Shown here one piece after another: positions 34,986-42,746 of a stretch of 42,746 nt of DNA; within the stretch, counting starts at the first letter, position 1; each line of letters starts with the position of its first letter. The notes under the pieces are model-generated. The model saw nothing but the letters and a program-made list of their open reading frames with translations, did not search any database and had not been told where the DNA came from. The translations under genes were made by a program, and so were the position numbers. Where the stretch lies: the NCBI GenBank assembly GCA_028689665.1, contig JAQVCR010000001.1, positions 179,758-222,503 on the forward strand. Reading direction: 5' to 3'. The DNA comes from Muribaculaceae bacterium (lineage in GTDB: Bacteria; Bacteroidota; Bacteroidia; Bacteroidales; Muribaculaceae).

Positions 34986-36668
34986 TTACATATCTATACA
35001 ATCGCATTGTACACAGCCTACATAACCATTAGTGAACATAAAGTAAACATATAGATAGAAGCCATCGCTTGAAACATTGAGGGCAACGTCGCCGGTTCCG
35101 TTTGGATTTTTCTGTCCAATAGCTTTTGCTCCATAAACTCCGTTTATGTTAAGACCTTTAGAGCTGAAATCTATTGGGTTATTATCCATTGTATTACCTG
35201 CAACATCAAACATATATACGCTATCGTCTGTTCCCCAAGTAAAGCTGTTGACCGAATTACTCACTGCATATCCTATCTTGTTAAATTGAGCGTAATCTAT
35301 TGCATTCTGTATCCAGTTAGCACTAACGGCTGCTGCTGTCGACATTATTGCATTTGTTGTTCCGTTAAATAGACTAGCGCCACGAGGCTCTGCATAGAAT
35401 GCTCCTAAATAATTACTATTTAAATTAGTAGGATCGGTGTAAACTATATCGGCATTCGTTCCCCAGCTATCGGCTAACCCGGCTGTTACAAATACTGGAT
35501 CTGTTGATACCAACGATCCGTTTATAACTTGCCAACGTGCAAATTGTCCTTTAGTTTTAATTACAGGAATAGTAATTATCGCATTTCCATCTAGGCTACC
35601 TGCAATTGACATCTTACGACCTAGATCCAAACCATTAGGATTAGCATATTCTAAATATTTCTCAGGTGTGCCTTTTACGCCTTTTACTCTCCACATTGTT
35701 ACGGTTTTATTACTACTACTTGCTAAATTGACAAACAAGGCATTTCCATTATCATCACCTGTCGCATAGAAGTTAGTCAAACTTCCTGCAAAGCTGCTGA
35801 TATTAACTGTTCCGGCTACATCTCCCGATTTACAATCAAGATAGACCACATTTGCATTAGCTCTCTCATTTACTAGTAAATAATCTCCCATTGTTGCAAT
35901 ACCGGTAGTCATATGATCTACCTTACAGCCAATCTCAGTTAGTTTCTTAGCCCATAGTAATTTAGCACTTCCCGGACGAATACCCGAAGCTACTTTCTGA
36001 GGGATACCTTTCTTAATAGTATAAACGGATGTGTTTGTTCCATTTTGTGCAGTTACTGTAATTTTTTGCTCTTTATCATAGTCAAGAGCAGTAACAACAG
36101 GATTAGGTGAAAGAGTTGCTCCATGAGACACTGCAACATCGGCTAGAACTTTACCAATTTCATTAATGCTAATCATTGTAATAGTCTTAGCTTCTTCATT
36201 AATAATTCCGGTTAGACTCTTCGAAGGAATTACATAATTTGTAATAACGCACTCTGCACTTTTTCGGATTTCTGCTACAACTTTGTATTGTGATTCTACT
36301 CCGAATGCATCTTTTACAGTTATATAATTCTCTTTCGTCAAATCCATCTTCAACAATCGGGGTGATATGCTCGCATTATTGTCAAGATCGGCTACTACTC
36401 GAACGTCAGAAAGCATATTCATTGTAAGCTCATTATCAGATAATCTAGGATAATTAAACGGGAATACAACTGTAATAACCTTATTGGCATAGTCAATTTC
36501 ACTTGTAAATTTATTCTCATCTCTTGTATCACCAATAAATGAAACAGTGAAATTATTAATCCCATTTTTCGTACCCGAAGGTGTAAATTCTTCTGGGCTT
36601 TGGCAAGCGTTTACACTTAACAATAGCATAAACAGCGATATAATTGATAATATTTTATTTTTCATCAT
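34986..36668 (-). CDS. DUF5018 surface glycan-binding lipoprotein
   Basis: 560 residues from the ATG at 36668 (two Met codons in a row). A longer start at 36692 would overlap susD and does not improve the signal. Lipoprotein signal with lipobox LLSVNACQSPEEF. N-terminal DUF5018-type Ig-like units (about 30-225: GINNFTVSFIGDTRDENKF, NAVVADLDN-like strands, KITVTAQNGTNTSVYTIK) are followed by a large C-terminal domain (230-560) with repeating strands such as GDYLLVNERANANVVYLDCK and SDGFYLYVYFMFTNGYVGCV, suggesting a propeller-like fold. By position after susD it plays the SusE/SusF role of holding glycan at the surface. Confidence 0.82.
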   Translation of the reverse strand: MMKNKILSIISLFMLLLSVNACQSPEEFTPSGTKNGINNFTVSFIGDTRDENKFTSEIDYANKVITVVFPFNYPRLSDNELTMNMLSDVRVVADLDNNASISPRLLKMDLTKENYITVKDAFGVESQYKVVAEIRKSAECVITNYVIPSKSLTGIINEEAKTITMISINEIGKVLADVAVSHGATLSPNPVVTALDYDKEQKITVTAQNGTNTSVYTIKKGIPQKVASGIRPGSAKLLWAKKLTEIGCKVDHMTTGIATMGDYLLVNERANANVVYLDCKSGDVAGTVNISSFAGSLTNFYATGDDNGNALFVNLASSSNKTVTMWRVKGVKGTPEKYLEYANPNGLDLGRKMSIAGSLDGNAIITIPVIKTKGQFARWQVINGSLVSTDPVFVTAGLADSWGTNADIVYTDPTNLNSNYLGAFYAEPRGASLFNGTTNAIMSTAAAVSANWIQNAIDYAQFNKIGYAVSNSVNSFTWGTDDSVYMFDVAGNTMDNNPIDFSSKGLNINGVYGAKAIGQKNPNGTGDVALNVSSDGFYLYVYFMFTNGYVGCVQCDCIDM

Positions 36669-36682
36669 ATTAATTTTTTTTG

Positions 36683-38308
36683 TTATCTCCATTCATCATA
36701 TTGTAATGCTAAAGAATTGTTCTTTAATTCCGAAGTTGGAACGGGTAGAACATATAACTTAGCCGGGAATTTACGATCTTCGCCATCACAATCTATATAT
36801 TCATATGTGTTGTTGGTAATCTTGAATCCGTGACAACGATAATTATTATATTCTATATGTGCCAATTTCCATCGACGCATATCCCAGAAAAGATGACCTT
36901 CATATGCTAATTCAACCTTACGCTCATTACGATAAGCTTTAAACCACTCTTCTCCTGTTACGTTTACACCCGGAAGTCCTACACGATCTCTTACTTCGTT
37001 CATAGCACTCTGAGCTTCTGTTATTTTATTTAAATGATATGCGGCTTCTGCTTTATTAAGTAGAACTTCTGCGTAACGTATTTCTACCCAAGGTTGTGAA
37101 CTTACACCATTCTTCACGTTTATTAAGCTCTCATCAAGAAGTTTACGAAGAAAATATCCTGTCGTTGTCTTGCCATAAGAGTAAGATTGTTCTCTGTATG
37201 CCATAAAAGCGCCATTCTTTCCTCCTACACTACAATCCATAACGCGACCTTTCCATGTAGATCCTCGATAAATTACTGTTGCGGCAAAACGTGGCTCTAA
37301 TTTATCATAAGGAGGCACTTTGTCGGTTGTTACATGCCAAGGCGACCAATCAACTTTCTTTCCGTCTTTTGTTTCATAGCATTCTACCATTTCTTGTGTA
37401 GGTGTTCCTAAACTACCAAAATCATATCCATCGCATTGTGGAACATAATATTTATCAAATGTGTGATTAGGTTTTACAGTTTTGCTATAATCAAAAGCTA
37501 AGATGCACTCTTTGTTATTGCCTTTCCAAGCTTCAGCATAATCATCTACAAGTCCATAGATAGACAACTTCTGAAGTGCTTCGACTGCGTTATATGCAGC
37601 TTGCCAACGCTCAGCATATAGCATTGCACGAGAAGTGAAAGCTAAAACAGCTCCCTTTGTTATGCGACCAACATTTTTGGAATCTTGCTTTTCGGGTAGG
37701 TTATTTGCAGCAAATTCTAAATCTTTTTCAATGAAATCCCATGTTTCTTCTGCTGTACTAACTGCCTTATCCGATGATACAGGAAGATCATCATATAGAA
37801 TTACACCACCATGACGTTTTGCCAATTGAAAATATACAAATGCTCTGAAAAATCTTGCCTGAGCTTCCCATAAATTATTTTGTTCAGGAGTAAATTTAGA
37901 GTATTTTCTTTGCATTGCAAGAAATTGGTTGATTTGACGTATATTTCCATAGGCCAAGTCTTTTGTCCATACACTATACAAACATCCATCAGGTGTAATT
38001 ACAGTTGGATTCATCACATAATTATTGGGGTGTCCGGCACGGTGTCCTAATGCAACCGACCCATATTTAAATGCATCAGTCAAACTCTCAGTTAAACTTC
38101 CACCAAATTGAGATTCTCCAAATTGACCATATTTATGAAGGTAGGTATAAAATGCATTGACATTTTTATCAACTGATGCCTCACTCTCCCACACTACCAT
38201 ATCATCAACAGTAGCTGTTTGTTCTACACCATCAAGCCAATCATTACACGAAGTCATAGAAAAGCCTACGAGTAGTACCGAAAATATATTAATAAAATAC
38301 TTTTTCAT
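36683..38308 (-). CDS. SusD/RagB nutrient-binding lipoprotein
   Basis: 541 residues with a lipoprotein signal (GFSMTSCNDWLD). SusD-like N-terminal TPR region (WEAQARFFRAFVYFQLAKRH, GAVLAFTSRAMLYAERWQAA), a central sugar-binding part, and the RagB/SusD C-terminal region from VEIRYAEVLLNKAEAAYHLN to VELAYEGHLFWDMRRWKLAH and YVLPVPTSELKNNS. Forms the lid of the SusC barrel and captures the glycan. Starts 11 bp after susC. Confidence 0.96.
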   Translation of the reverse strand: MKKYFINIFSVLLVGFSMTSCNDWLDGVEQTATVDDMVVWESEASVDKNVNAFYTYLHKYGQFGESQFGGSLTESLTDAFKYGSVALGHRAGHPNNYVMNPTVITPDGCLYSVWTKDLAYGNIRQINQFLAMQRKYSKFTPEQNNLWEAQARFFRAFVYFQLAKRHGGVILYDDLPVSSDKAVSTAEETWDFIEKDLEFAANNLPEKQDSKNVGRITKGAVLAFTSRAMLYAERWQAAYNAVEALQKLSIYGLVDDYAEAWKGNNKECILAFDYSKTVKPNHTFDKYYVPQCDGYDFGSLGTPTQEMVECYETKDGKKVDWSPWHVTTDKVPPYDKLEPRFAATVIYRGSTWKGRVMDCSVGGKNGAFMAYREQSYSYGKTTTGYFLRKLLDESLINVKNGVSSQPWVEIRYAEVLLNKAEAAYHLNKITEAQSAMNEVRDRVGLPGVNVTGEEWFKAYRNERKVELAYEGHLFWDMRRWKLAHIEYNNYRCHGFKITNNTYEYIDCDGEDRKFPAKLYVLPVPTSELKNNSLALQYDEWR

Positions 38309-38319
38309 ATTATTATTTT

Positions 38320-41300
38320 TTAAAAAGAAATTTTTAAACCGATTGAGTAACTCCTTTGTTGAGGATAATATCCGTTATTTACAGCAGGGGATTCTGGGTC
38401 AATATTATATTTAGTCAAGCCACTAAATGTAAGCAAGTTATAACCTTCAGCATATATTCTCAAAGATGTAATTCCTGATTTCTTAATTAGGCTCTGTGGA
38501 ATTGTATATCCGATTTGAGCTGTTTTAAGGCGTAAATAGTTCCCGTTTCTGTACCAGAGTGTAGACGAATATCCATTATTATTACTTACTGGATTGATCT
38601 CCAAACGTGGAAATTCTGCACCTGGGTTCTCGGGTGTCCAGCAATTTTCTACTAGAGTAACAGGTGAGTTTCCCCCTCCATAGAAAGGTTTTGTGAATGC
38701 AGTATTATCTTGAATACCTACAGAACCAGTTGCTGTATATTGTCCTGTTAAAGCCACATTTCCTCCAAGCCCCCAAGAGAATAAAAGGTCGAAGTCAAAG
38801 CCTCTCCAATCGCCAAATAGATCTATTGAACCTGTGTGCTTAGGTGTCGAGCTCTTTCCAAAATATCCTTGATCTTGAGCGGCAGTAACAATACCATCAC
38901 CATTAATATCACGATATTTTACATATCCAGGTATTGCTTTTGACCCCTTAATTGTAGCAGAGTGTTTTATTTCTTCTTCTGATTGGAATAAGCCTTCAGC
39001 AATAAAACCATATTTTGTTCCAATTTCTTTTCCTGTCAAGCGTTGATGTTCTGGCGCATTGTCTGAGTCGCCGGCATATTTCAACCATCGGCCATAAGCA
39101 TACGACCAAATTAGCTTAACTCCATAGTTGAAATCTGCTACCCTATTACGGTGGGTAAGAGTTATATCAAAACCTTTATAGTCGCACTTATTAGAGTTTG
39201 CTGTCGCAAAATAGTATCCGCCCATCGATGGTGGATATGCTCCTGTTACTGCAGCCAATTTATCATATTCATATTTGTAGAATACATCTAGTTCGGCCCC
39301 CAACAATCCGTTAAACATCGTTGCGTCAACACCAATATTGTAGGTGATACATTTCGACCACGATAGATTTGGATTTCCTAAAATTGAAGCATACATCATT
39401 GATTGACTTCCGCCACCTATCATAACTGAGTTATTTACGATAGCCATGGTATTTCTCCATTGGAAGGCTTTAATTCCACTACTTGCTGTCTTACCAATAC
39501 CTCCTCTTAATTTCAAATTGTTTACCCAATCTGCTTTAAACCAGTCTTCCTGATTTATTCTCCAACCAACAGAAGCTCCGGGAAGAGCAACCCAGCGAGA
39601 ATTCATTCCACCAAAAAGGTAGCTTCCATCATATCTCATTGCTGCTTCGACAAAGTATTTATCCGAGAAATTATAATTTAAACGACCCACAAAACCAGCA
39701 ACTCGAGAATGACCTGAGTATCCTCCAATTACAGGAATCCTTAATTTACCTCCGCCATCTTGATTAATTATATTGTTTAATTCATCTAACGAGATAAAAT
39801 CTAATCCATAACCGACTGCACTTAATTTGTTACTCTTATTTTCCCGCGTTTCTGCCAATACCATTAAACCTAGTGAATGATCACCAAATTGATTATTATA
39901 AGATGCACTTGTCTGTGTTGTCAAGTTATAACCTCTTGCCCCTGATTCATTTAAGCTTATAGTAGTTCCTGAAGCATCATTTCCTAAATAATAGGTAAGT
40001 TCTTTTGAATCTGGCGCTGGAAGGTTCATTATCATTACACTATACGGATTTCCCAATGTCTTAGCAAATGTAAACGTAGCATCATAAGCACCTTGAAACT
40101 TGAATGTCAAGCCCTTCAAGAATGGAGCATCATATTGTAAAGACAGATTTGTCTGTACGTATGAATTGTTCGATTTAGAATATCCAGATTCTTCAATCGA
40201 AGCAAGAGGTGCGACGGGAGAAGAAGAGGTCTGCGTTGAAACGTTATATTCCTTTCCATTATACATCATTTTAGATGGAACATAAGGAAGCGCACGAATA
40301 ATTTGTTGCGGAACATTATGCCAATCATCAGGGTTAGCTGAATAACGTGGGGCTTTACGATCTTCAATACGTCCAGAAACACCTAATTGGAATGTTAGAT
40401 TATTTGTAATCTTTGCATCAATATTCGCGCGTAGATTGTAACGATTATAGTTATATTGTTTGATATTTCCGTCTTCTTTCAAATAACCTACTGAAGCAAA
40501 GAACTTAATTCTATCATTTCCTCCTGAAGCAGAGATGTTATGGTGTGTGCGGAATCCTGTTCCATAAAGCAAATCTGACCAATTAGTATTTCCCCAACCG
40601 TTTTCTTGGTTAAGCATATCCTTCACATTATCGGGGGTAAAGATTTTTGTATCACCTTGCATTTCTCTTGCTTTGTTATACCAATAAGCATAGCTCGGGC
40701 CATCAAGCCATTCTTGTTTTTGAGCATTATTGCTCCAGCCAACGCTCCCGGTATAGCTTATTGCTGTCTTGTTTTGAGAACCACGCTTTGTTGTAACAAT
40801 AAATACACCATTTGCATCTAGGCCATAAACTGCAACAGCTGATGCGTCTTTCAATACTGATACTGTTTCGATTTCATTAGGATCAAGTCCGTTAAAATCC
40901 GCTCCTGTACGGCGTATTCCATCAATTACATATACGATTCCTCCTTGACCACGCATTGTTATTACTGCATTATCAGATCCCGGTTGGCCACTCGATTGTA
41001 CTGCTGCAATACCGGCAACCCTCGATCCTACAACGTTACTCATACTCATTGTAGGAGCTTTAAGGAGTTCTGCATCAGAAACAGTTGATACTGCACCGGT
41101 GATGCTCCCTCTCTTCTGTGTTCCGTAACCTACTACAACTACTTCATCTAGAGCGGCTAAATCGTCATCTAAAACCACTGTAATTGGCGTATAAGAAGTT
41201 ACTTTTACATCTTTACTCTTCATACCTACGTATGAAAATATCAAGATGTCATTTTTCTTGGCCTTAACACTAAACTGTCCATCAGCATTAGTTATAGTTC

Positions 41301-41469
41301 CAACATTAGACCCTTTTACCAAAATGGCTACCCCTGGCAAAGGTTCTTGACTTGCATCCTTAGCCACACCAGTAACTACACTTTGAGCAGAGCTACTTAA
41401 AACGCATAGACAGAATGCAATGACAAAAGAGGTTAAAAACCTCATGTTAATTCTGATTCTTTTTTTCAT
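38320..41469 (-). CDS. SusC/RagA TonB-linked outer membrane transporter
   Basis: 1049 residues with a signal peptide (cleavage near SSA-QS). Domains: carboxypeptidase-regulatory-like (about 30-105, VVTGVAKDASQEPLPGVAIL), the motif LDEVVVVGYGTQKRGSITGA, plug (about 115-230, with AVAVYGLDANGVFIVTTKRG), then a 22-strand barrel ending SIGLKISF. Imports oligosaccharides with the SusD lid. The SusC family motif is complete and no frame break is seen. Confidence 0.97.
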   Translation of the reverse strand: MKKRIRINMRFLTSFVIAFCLCVLSSSAQSVVTGVAKDASQEPLPGVAILVKGSNVGTITNADGQFSVKAKKNDILIFSYVGMKSKDVKVTSYTPITVVLDDDLAALDEVVVVGYGTQKRGSITGAVSTVSDAELLKAPTMSMSNVVGSRVAGIAAVQSSGQPGSDNAVITMRGQGGIVYVIDGIRRTGADFNGLDPNEIETVSVLKDASAVAVYGLDANGVFIVTTKRGSQNKTAISYTGSVGWSNNAQKQEWLDGPSYAYWYNKAREMQGDTKIFTPDNVKDMLNQENGWGNTNWSDLLYGTGFRTHHNISASGGNDRIKFFASVGYLKEDGNIKQYNYNRYNLRANIDAKITNNLTFQLGVSGRIEDRKAPRYSANPDDWHNVPQQIIRALPYVPSKMMYNGKEYNVSTQTSSSPVAPLASIEESGYSKSNNSYVQTNLSLQYDAPFLKGLTFKFQGAYDATFTFAKTLGNPYSVMIMNLPAPDSKELTYYLGNDASGTTISLNESGARGYNLTTQTSASYNNQFGDHSLGLMVLAETRENKSNKLSAVGYGLDFISLDELNNIINQDGGGKLRIPVIGGYSGHSRVAGFVGRLNYNFSDKYFVEAAMRYDGSYLFGGMNSRWVALPGASVGWRINQEDWFKADWVNNLKLRGGIGKTASSGIKAFQWRNTMAIVNNSVMIGGGSQSMMYASILGNPNLSWSKCITYNIGVDATMFNGLLGAELDVFYKYEYDKLAAVTGAYPPSMGGYYFATANSNKCDYKGFDITLTHRNRVADFNYGVKLIWSYAYGRWLKYAGDSDNAPEHQRLTGKEIGTKYGFIAEGLFQSEEEIKHSATIKGSKAIPGYVKYRDINGDGIVTAAQDQGYFGKSSTPKHTGSIDLFGDWRGFDFDLLFSWGLGGNVALTGQYTATGSVGIQDNTAFTKPFYGGGNSPVTLVENCWTPENPGAEFPRLEINPVSNNNGYSSTLWYRNGNYLRLKTAQIGYTIPQSLIKKSGITSLRIYAEGYNLLTFSGLTKYNIDPESPAVNNGYYPQQRSYSIGLKISF

Positions 41470-41500
41470 TTCATTAAATTATTAATTATGGTTATACTAC

Positions 41501-42580
41501 TTATATATCTTTCTTTAATTTGAAATGTTCTTTATATCTATTATACAGATGTCCGGCTTGCATATAAGAAGAATTTGGGCTCATAAAATGTGAAAATTCA
41601 AATGTTATGGCATTCTCCATTCCGGCTCTTCTAGCCGCATCTAATTTGAATAATAGTTTTTCCCATTTAATCGGTAGAAATCTTATTGGCATATCGCGAT
41701 CAAAAGATTCTATATTCGTCCAACAACTCATTCCGTATTTATCAGCTAGCTTTTTATTTACTACTAAATAATCGTATAATTCATGGTAATCTACTTGACC
41801 ATCTTGAAAAGCCAAAATATCTACTGCCCCTTTTACATTACTTAAAATTTCATCCCATTCTTTTTCATGTTCTACAACGCTTAATGCATTATCTCCACTC
41901 ATAACCTGATCGGTTTTTACTCCATGAATATAAGGAGAAACCATTGTAGGTAGATTCCCGGAAACAGCTTTTGCGTGCTTGCCTACTTCTGCATAGATCT
42001 TTGACATATTCTTTGTCCTTCGACTTATTTCCTGAGATAAGTACCAACCTTGAAAAGATTTATGATGACCATACTTATTCCATACTTCATCAATCAAAGC
42101 TATATTTAAGTCTATCTCCCTTTGAAAGCTACCTTCTTGCCAATATTTACCTGAATCGTACATCCCAAAATAAAATGAAAGTTCATATTTATCGGCTAAT
42201 GTGAGAAACATTTCAACTAGATCGACTGGTGGATAATGTACATCTTTTTCCTTCGACAGAATTGACTCAAAAGGGGCAACAATCCATCGCCCTAATCCGG
42301 CACGAATCATTACTACGGTATTTATGCCCATCTCTTTCATAGCTTTAAAATCGGCATCCCATTCCTTTGTTCCCCAATTTTGATGTGGAATATCCCAACT
42401 GATCTCATCTAAGAAAGTTGCCTTTATCTGCATCCCTTCTAAAGAGTTAGAAGTGGAAAAAGTAGTTATTTCCTTATCACCTTTATTTGCAGCATCAGTT
42501 GGCAAAGTAGCAATAATTAGAAAAATAATTAAAGCGAATATACTCATTAAACTAAATTTACTCAATACGCTTTTTTTCAT
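41501..42580 (-). CDS. DUF4434 family protein
   Basis: 359 residues with an N-terminal hydrophobic signal (about 12-30). The mature part is a TIM-barrel-like DUF4434 domain: GMQIKATFLDEISWDIPHQN, MKEMGINTVVMIRAGLGRWI, YELSFYFGMYDSGKYW, GWYLSQEISRR, DILAFQDGQVDYHELYDYLV and AITFEFSHFMSP. DUF4434 proteins are distant glycoside-hydrolase relatives. Candidate acids are Glu in LSQEI and Asp in FQDGQ. Lies 31 bp upstream of susC and 40 bp downstream of the epimerase, so it is probably part of the operon. Activity unknown. Confidence 0.8.
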   Translation of the reverse strand: MKKSVLSKFSLMSIFALIIFLIIATLPTDAANKGDKEITTFSTSNSLEGMQIKATFLDEISWDIPHQNWGTKEWDADFKAMKEMGINTVVMIRAGLGRWIVAPFESILSKEKDVHYPPVDLVEMFLTLADKYELSFYFGMYDSGKYWQEGSFQREIDLNIALIDEVWNKYGHHKSFQGWYLSQEISRRTKNMSKIYAEVGKHAKAVSGNLPTMVSPYIHGVKTDQVMSGDNALSVVEHEKEWDEILSNVKGAVDILAFQDGQVDYHELYDYLVVNKKLADKYGMSCWTNIESFDRDMPIRFLPIKWEKLLFKLDAARRAGMENAITFEFSHFMSPNSSYMQAGHLYNRYKEHFKLKKDI

Positions 42581-42620
42581 GATTATTATAAATATTCTAT
42601 GGTAAATTATAATTTCATTT

Positions 42621-42746
42621 TTATAAGGTCTCTAATATTTGCCAAACTTGATATAATCCGCGTGGTACGTGGAAACAGCCTTTCCATTTCCCGCCCTTGA
42701 GGTTCAATAACACTTCGCCTTGACGGTTCAGATAACCAAACCATTC
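42621..42746 (-). CDS. N-acylglucosamine 2-epimerase, C-terminal end only
   Basis: The last 41 residues before a TAA at 42623-42621; the rest lies beyond the right edge. [20 protein letters not shown] then [19 protein letters not shown] is the conserved end of AGE-type epimerases, with the active-site His in CFHVPR. These enzymes interconvert GlcNAc and ManNAc. Next to a sialate O-acetylesterase and GH20 this fits sialic-acid or HexNAc breakdown. Confidence 0.9.
   Translation of the reverse strand, partial: EWFGYLNRQGEVLLNLKGGKWKGCFHVPRGLYQVWQILETL

Overview
This window looks like chromosomal DNA from a low-GC Bacteroidales bacterium. Evidence: a SusC/SusD pair, NigD-like and DUF3467 proteins, promoters of the TTTG...TAnnTTTG type, few Shine-Dalgarno sites, and type IX secretion parts (PorQ and a secreted protein with a C-terminal sorting domain). 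Type IX secretion argues against Bacteroides itself and fits a Porphyromonas/Dysgonomonas/Muribaculaceae-like lineage. The genus cannot be fixed from sequence alone.

1-5945 (minus strand): an envelope gene cluster of unknown function. Two nearly identical CsgG/LpoB-like exported proteins lie in tandem, each with its own downstream hairpin. They are followed by a DUF6175-like protein, a large LPP20-like protein, a small LPP20-like lipoprotein and a Lys-Pro repeat protein that runs off the left edge. Families of this kind build rings or gates at the outer membrane (CsgG, FlgO/FlgP/FlgT), which makes this the most interesting uncharacterised system here.

6144-9573 (plus strand): a decayed region. 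A TPR membrane regulator has a frame break in its lipoprotein signal and has lost its C-terminal domain. It runs into remnants of an S74 (tail-fibre chaperone) protein and a repeat-rich protein. An intact type IX cargo protein and an XRE regulator follow.

9583-16254 (minus strand): a tight eight-gene housekeeping run transcribed as tcdA, lolD-like ABC ATPase, NigD-like lipoprotein, DUF3467, cysS, fused membrane polyferredoxin, thyA, folA. Then come tRNA-Lys(CTT) on the plus strand, phosphoglucomutase, porQ, a TonB C-terminal-domain protein and a RecD/Pif1-like helicase.

21910-25525 (plus strand): a complete thiamine salvage operon. A Bacteroidetes promoter and a TPP riboswitch precede a TonB-dependent thiamine receptor, a PnuT-type inner membrane transporter and thiamine pyrophosphokinase. 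Thiamine is taken across both membranes and trapped as TPP, which feeds back on the riboswitch. A lone Ig-like lipoprotein gene follows.

26681-42746 (minus strand): a polysaccharide utilisation locus. In transcription order it holds an N-acylglucosamine 2-epimerase (3' end only), a DUF4434 protein, SusC, SusD, a DUF5018 surface lipoprotein, a GHL10-like lipoprotein, a decayed GHL10 fragment, GH20 hexosaminidase, a calcineurin-like phosphoesterase, a sialate O-acetylesterase and a second intact GHL10-like enzyme. The set points to HexNAc-containing, probably O-acetylated sialylated host glycans.
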